NCBI RefSeq assembly: GCF_000204055.1
Contig: NW_006768782.1
Span: 838,467-902,466 of the forward strand
Source of the DNA: Melampsora larici-populina 98AG31
Taxonomy: Eukaryota > Basidiomycota > Pucciniomycetes > Pucciniales > Melampsoraceae
Direction: 5' to 3'
Length of the DNA stretch: 64,000 nucleotides
Position numbers and translations under genes: made by a program. Below are positions 59,936-64,000 of the stretch, piece after piece (position 1 is the first letter of the stretch; every line of letters begins with the position of its first letter). Below the pieces are notes generated by a model. It saw only the letters and a list, made by a program, of their open reading frames with translations, was not told the origin of the DNA and made no database searches.

Positions 59936-60238
59936 GGTTAAATGAAGGGTGGTATGGGAGGGGTGTTTATGTCTCAAGGTGGTGGGTGCATGTGCTGAGG
60001 GGGTGGCTTGACTTCGAAGGGGGGTATGGCGTGGTTAAGGGTGGTATGGTGTGGTTGTAGTATCACACTACACGGGTTGGTCTCCCTTAAGAGAAAGTGG
60101 AACTTAGCCATTTCTCTGGTTACCCAAGATCCTTCTCAGGAGGATGATTCATCTTGGCAGAGGCCGTCGAACCTCATTTGGTGATAGGATGCACTGTATG
60201 GCCGAATGGGGTTCGGTATGGACGTGCACGTGCAGGTG
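59936..60238 (-). repeat. Right terminal inverted repeat of the KDZ element
   Basis: Complement of 43,662-43,969 with a few substitutions and small indels. The outermost bases, read inward on the minus strand, are CACCTGCACGTGCACG. Confidence 0.92.
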
Positions 60239-60943
60239 CCAATCAGTGTGAAAGACCTCTTTGAGATGGTATCGGAATTAAACAAGAAATCACCCCAACA
60301 CGAATTAGCAATGGTGATAGGACTGGTGGCCTTTTGGGGAATGGCAAGATTAGGAGAACTGCTACGAGAGAAGACGGAAGATGGGGCAATAAAAGTCGAG
60401 GATTTGAGTTTCGAAAGAGGAAAGAGAGGTAGGATAGCAGTGATAAAGCTGATGAAGGCAAAGACGGCGAGACCGGGAGAAGCTCAGTACATAAGGTGAG
60501 TGAGACGGGTCTGACGAAGCAGGAAAGTAAGATACTGATGACGATGAGATCGGGGAAGTAGGATGCACGAACAATACTCGGTCCTGGACCCAGTATCGGC
60601 GCTGGTAAGGTTCTTAGCACAGGAACACCCGACGAGAAGAAAAACGGATATACTTTTCTCCACAGCAGGGAACGGAGAACGAGAGACTATATCAAAAGCG
60701 AAGTTCATAAAGCTGATGGAGTCGGTATGGGGGTCGAGCGGAGTGAAAAAGGGAGGATGGTCTGGGCATTCCTTTAGAGTAGGCGGAGCATCCCTAAGAT
60801 TTAATATGGGGTGGGATAAAGAGAGAATTATGGAGGCAGGAAGGTGGAAATCTGAAGCGGTAGACTGTTACTTGAAAAGATGCTCGGATGAAGAGAAAGA
60901 AGAGACAAAACAATTCTTATGGGTGATTGACAAAAGGAATTGA

Positions 60944-61530
60944 AGAGGAAGGGCAAGCCACGGGGAGATAATACGCGGAAGCAATAGAAATGCAACAAAC
61001 TTTGATCTCGCGTAAATTAATTTACAGAAGTAATCACGTAGCTGAAGATAGCCAAGTAACAATACAATTGACTGAGCAAGATCTTTAAGTTTAAATATAC
61101 AAATGAGTAAGCGATGAGTCTTGAGTCTTGAGTTAAAACTGAGCAAAGCATGCCCCAAGAACCCACTGAGCTAGTGGTGAGCCCGCGCGAGTTGTGGGTC
61201 CCTCAACAAGTTGAGACTCTCACGAGCCTCCACTAGAAAGGAGGGATGAGGAACCCACAAAGGGATCGACAAAACCAAATAAGGATCTGCATAGCGTCTG
61301 CGGGGATTAAACCGAGACGCAAAAGAGAGCCGATCCCCCGCCCGGGCTCCCCCAAACACTGTTCGACCTCAGCCATGATAATAGGCCAAGGTCGAACTAA
61401 GATGACCAATAATGAAAAAGATCTAATAGTAGAATTAGGATCTACAAGTACATAATTTAATAAAAGAAATAAAATTTAAATTATGAACTTAAAAAGACCT
61501 TACCTAACACGTAAGGAACTCAAAGAATGG
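60944..61530. other. 3' region of the recombinase retrotransposon
   Basis: No gene. It includes a GC-rich block at 61,155-61,400 with several hairpins. The clearest is GTTCGACCT (61,361-61,369) with AGGTCGAAC (61,389-61,397). GCGTCT and AGACGC near 61,296-61,322 form another. This may be a structured RNA 3' end. Confidence 0.5.
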
Positions 61531-61628
61531 ATTGGTAGTCTTAACTAAGGAACGGCTTAAGGCATAGTTCCATGATTGAGTTGGGACGTAAGAGGGTAAA
61601 CCCATAAGTTGGGAAAACAGAGTTTTCA
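61531..61628 (+). repeat. 98-bp direct repeat, right copy
   Basis: Identical to 34,110-34,207. It is followed by unrelated sequence with a 23-bp near-palindrome (GTGACATGT ... ACATGTCAC) at 61,674-61,696. Confidence 0.9.
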
Positions 61629-61889
61629 TGAGTAGGACCAGTAAAGGCACGTATTGGTGCGCGTGTCCACTAGGTGACATGTAATATACATGTCACAAAT
61701 ATAGTTACGAAGTTGGTGTTGGGGGAATGAAACGAAATTTCCCCACTTCGTAAGAATTCTTCGACAGCTGTTCCTCAAAGTATTCAACTCAAGCGTTTAT
61801 AGCTTGATTCAAATCTTTTAGTTGTGAATTTTTAGATAACAAACATTAAATATTAAATTTAATTTCAGAATCTTTTAACGATAAAAACA

Positions 61890-62407
61890 ATGTCTTTCTT
61901 AGAACAGTTAGATCAGACAAATAATCAGTTAAATCAGGATCAAACACAACTCAACCAAGATTTAAATCAACAAAACACTCCGAGAGATAATACAAATCAA
62001 CCTAATGTGGATCAGATTAATCAAAACGAAGATCGAATCTTGACTCGCGCCGAGGCAGCTGCAAAAGGAATTCAACCGAGTTCGAGACTTCTGACTCCGA
62101 AACGCGGTACAAATGGAAGAATTACCGGGAGGAAAAGCAACGGATCTCGTACGAAAAGCCTTTGAGGAATTGGAATACCAAAGCGAGGTCGAAGACCGGT
62201 AGGAATCAAGAAAGCAAAAGGAATTAGAAAAGAACATAAGAAGAAAAACGAGAATAAGCAGAATGAAGATAAAGAGGATCAGTTAGAAGATCATCAATCA
62301 GGAGATCAAGAAACAGAAGAATGGGGTGGAATTGGAGATGTTGGAATGGAAATAGTGGAGGAGGAAGGGATAAAGGAGGGTAATGATGGTGGTCAGTTTG
62401 GTAAGTA
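61890..62407 (+). pseudogene. gag-like exon 1 of a second recombinase retrotransposon
   Basis: Starts at ATG 61,890 with Gln/Asn-rich MSFLEQLDQTNNQLNQDQT. An in-frame TGA at 62,163-62,165 is followed in the same frame by coherent sequence including an AT-hook-like KRGRRPVGIKKAKG and a Glu-rich stretch up to a GTAAGT donor at about 62,402. The stop looks like CGA changed to TGA. The layout (basic or polar start, acidic end, donor) parallels 34,380-34,674. Confidence 0.55.
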
Positions 62408-62761
62408 ATAGACATTTATCTTATGAAAAAATTCTTACATCATCTTATCATATCCGACCAATTCCACATATTTCAAAAAAATATTCTATCAAAGTTTCTC
62501 CTTTTACATAAACCCAATTTCATTCGCTAGATTCTTTAATTCTATCTTTTTCGCTTCAAATTATAAAATTCTTCTGCTACGGGAAAGTCCAAAGTGAATT
62601 CAACGTCGCAGTCCACATTGACATTAGGAAAACGTAATGCATACCTATATATTGGTGAAGAAATGCTTACGGAAGTAAAAAAGAAGTTACCCTTGATTTG
62701 CTTCCTTCTGAATACTAGTGTCGAAATCGAGTTATGGTCAGAGGACGTCGTGAAATCAAGA

Positions 62762-62930
62762 AAGCCTGGCCCGGCTAAGAATAGGAGCCCAGCCTGGCCC
62801 GGCTAACAATAGGTGTCCAAAGCCTGGCCCGGCTAACAATAGGTGTCCCAGCAAGGGTCCGGCTTAAAACAGGACCCCAGCCTGGTCTGGCTTACAATAA
62901 GAACCCAGCTAGCCCAGCTCACAATAGGAG
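62762..62930 (+). repeat. Minisatellite of CCTGGCCCGGCTAACAATAGG-like units
   Basis: Five to six units of about 25-33 bp, each with a GGCCCGGCTAA-type core followed by caataggtgtcc or a variant. They lie in the presumed first intron of the second element. Diverged echoes (agcataaccacgattggtt; agcatgaccacgattggtt) follow to about 63,080. Confidence 0.85.
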
Positions 62931-63209
62931 CATAACCACGATTGGTTTAGCCGAGTATAGGCACGGGATTGGGCCCCAAAATTCGTAAACCCAGTAAAAG
63001 GCTGGTCGTTGTACCCAGGATCATCCAGCCAGCCCAGCTTATAATAGGAGCATGACCACGATTGGTTCTAGCCAAAATATACAGGCAAGGGTTTAGATCC
63101 CAAGTTCAAAATTCATAAAAGAGATTCGGTGGTTGTCCAAAGGAGAATTTAAATGGAAACCTGAGAGACAAAAGGAGTTTTAGCAAGGATAAGAAACTAA
63201 TGATAGATT

Positions 63210-64000
63210 ATGAATCTTATTTCGTTGGTGGATGCGACAGACTCACGAAGACAAGTTTTGGGTAATCTAATCCAAGAGGCCTATGATCGAGGAGATGATG
63301 CAGAAGCTACGTCATTGTTGAAAATCTTAAATAAGGATGACAATGGTAGGAAAGGGAGGAACGAGACAGAGTACGTAATGGACGAAGATGATTCAATTTC
63401 AGAAAAATCAAACTCAGTAGCTTTCATCCGTGAAGTAAGACCGGCAAAAATTCAAGTCGACAAATCAATCGGTGGAGTTGAAGTGCAAGTAGTACCCAAC
63501 AATACGACAAATGTACCAGTTCACGTCCCCCAACCGGAAACACTACCGATCCAAGATAAATCAAAGTGGTTTCAAGGAGCATCATCGAAAGAAGAATCTG
63601 ATAAAGCATTCGCGGTACTAGCCTCAAAGAAAGAGACTTTAGAATTAACAAACGGCGATGTCATTCATAATGGAAGGATCTTACGAAGCGGAAACGCTCA
63701 AATGAAACAATCCTTAGCCCCTTTATCACCTGGCTTGACAATTATTCTTAAAGGACTTACATCATACATTCAACTAACGGTCTTCGATGAAGAATGGTTA
63801 ATAAAAGATCAAAAAGCGTGGTCTTCAAGAACTACAAAATCCGATAAGAAGGAATCAGGAGAAGCTAGAATATACGGGGGAGAAGCACCTGTAGAAGAAC
63901 TCACTATTGACTATGAAGTTTGGGGAGATTGCATAGAATTATTCTGCACCCATTTAACAGAATGTGGATGGAAACCTGTAGCAGACAAATTTGAAAGTCA
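63210..64000 (+). CDS. gag-like exon 2 of the second recombinase retrotransposon, partial
   Basis: Open from ATG 63,210 to the window edge without a stop. The N-terminal part (RRQVLGNLIQEAYDRGDDAEA) parallels residues at 39.8 kb in the first element. The C-terminal visible part (MKQSLAPLSPGLTIILKGLT; PVEELTIDYEVWGDCIELF) aligns by eye with its gag core (LMPLTPYFENRVKSLKAYVP; PSEELLMTYGFWIDAMDLF). This shows a diverged relative rather than a copy of the first element. The reverse transcriptase would be expected further right. Confidence 0.65.
   Translation, partial: MNLISLVDATDSRRQVLGNLIQEAYDRGDDAEATSLLKILNKDDNGRKGRNETEYVMDEDDSISEKSNSVAFIREVRPAKIQVDKSIGGVEVQVVPNNTTNVPVHVPQPETLPIQDKSKWFQGASSKEESDKAFAVLASKKETLELTNGDVIHNGRILRSGNAQMKQSLAPLSPGLTIILKGLTSYIQLTVFDEEWLIKDQKAWSSRTTKSDKKESGEARIYGGEAPVEELTIDYEVWGDCIELFCTHLTECGWKPVADKFES

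Larger units (their letters stand above)
43662..60238. mobile_element. 16.6-kb KDZ transposon carrying OTU and TET/JBP genes
   Basis: The termini are long inverted repeats (left 43,662-43,969; right 59,936-60,238) starting CACCTGCACGTGCACG and about 97% alike. An exact 8-bp duplication CCAATCAG flanks them (43,654-43,661 and 60,239-60,246). Inside are four genes: an OTU-protease protein and a KDZ transposase (plus strand), then a TET/JBP-type oxygenase and an unidentified protein (minus strand). A spacer of about 3 kb separates the two pairs, which converge. KDZ elements with associated TET/JBP genes are known from basidiomycetes; the complete four-gene package with defined ends is visible here. 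Confidence 0.92.
43189..60943 (+). pseudogene. Tyrosine recombinase, split by the KDZ element
   Basis: The left part (43,189-43,661) encodes the N-terminal core-binding domain (GTLKGYSSAVQKFKTYIES; KTISKYLAGLRAWHMAKHH). The right part (60,247-60,943) encodes the catalytic domain. It has the first Arg in GMARLGELL, HxxR in HSFRVGG, a Trp in GRW and the nucleophile Tyr in CYLKRCS. Removing 43,662-60,238 and one copy of CCAATCAG restores one continuous frame across the junction, so the gene was open when the insertion occurred. A 66-bp intron (60,496-60,561) in the right part splices in phase. As it stands the recombinase cannot be made. Confidence 0.9.
34110..61628 (+). mobile_element. Tyrosine-recombinase retrotransposon (DIRS/Ngaro-like), with two nested insertions
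   Basis: After removing the two inserted DNA transposons and one duplicate of each target site, about 6.3 kb remains. It holds a gag-like region, reverse transcriptase, RNase H and a tyrosine recombinase, the DIRS-order set. An identical 98-bp direct repeat bounds it (34,110-34,207 and 61,531-61,628), so these are likely its terminal or split direct repeats. There is no methyltransferase domain after RNase H, which favours Ngaro/PAT-like over classic DIRS. Boundaries are inferred from the repeat alone. Confidence 0.7.

Noticed and set aside
61155..61330. tRNA-like A-box and B-box (TAGCTCAGTGGG; GGTTTAATCC) on the minus strand
   Set aside because: The boxes are in the wrong order and too far apart for a tRNA or a tRNA-derived SINE, and no cloverleaf closes.

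Overview
The window looks like a transposon-dense chromosome segment from a basidiomycete fungus, most likely a rust (Pucciniales). Three things point that way: short GT-AG introns of about 45-100 bp in nearly every gene, Tet-like 2OG-Fe(II) oxygenases, and a KDZ transposase with its cysteine cluster. That combination is known from basidiomycetes and is abundant in rusts. The species assignment is inference. I found no rRNA or tRNA gene and no CRISPR array. The only gene that looks like an ordinary host gene is an auxin-efflux-carrier-type membrane transporter at about 31.2-33.1 kb.

Left part (0-16 kb): a lone Tet-like oxygenase (1.8-3.1 kb, minus), a truncated Copia gag-protease fragment (3.5-5.2 kb, minus), an unidentified multi-exon plus-strand gene with an in-frame stop (5.4-8.3 kb), a Helitron Rep/PIF1 helicase with one frameshift and one late stop (9.4-14 kb, minus), and an unidentified five-exon gene (14.2-15.4 kb, minus).

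Middle (16-34 kb): AT-rich decayed DNA with a dead Tc1/mariner copy (20.3-21.6 kb) and a 529-bp MITE with an 8-bp target duplication. Next is a complete 5.94-kb TA-flanked Tc1/mariner element with about 175-bp inverted ends. It carries two convergent genes, a DD34E transposase and a 606-residue accessory protein, and three copies of a covarying hairpin. Then comes a nest of small inverted-repeat elements (29.0-30.6 kb), including a palindromic Mutator-like unit with a 9-bp duplication, followed by the transporter.

Right part (34-64 kb): one tyrosine-recombinase (DIRS/Ngaro-like) retrotransposon is stretched over about 27.5 kb because two DNA transposons sit inside it. A complete hAT element (34,960-39,578; 8-bp duplication) lies in its first gag intron. 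A 16,577-bp element (43,662-60,238; 8-bp duplication CCAATCAG; about 305-bp inverted ends) splits the recombinase gene. This large element is the most interesting object in the window. It encodes a DNA-binding/OTU-protease protein, a KDZ transposase, a TET/JBP-type 2OG-Fe(II) oxygenase and a fourth unidentified protein, so transposition, proteolysis and probable DNA-base oxidation travel together. A second, diverged retroelement of the same recombinase family starts at about 61.6 kb and runs off the right edge.
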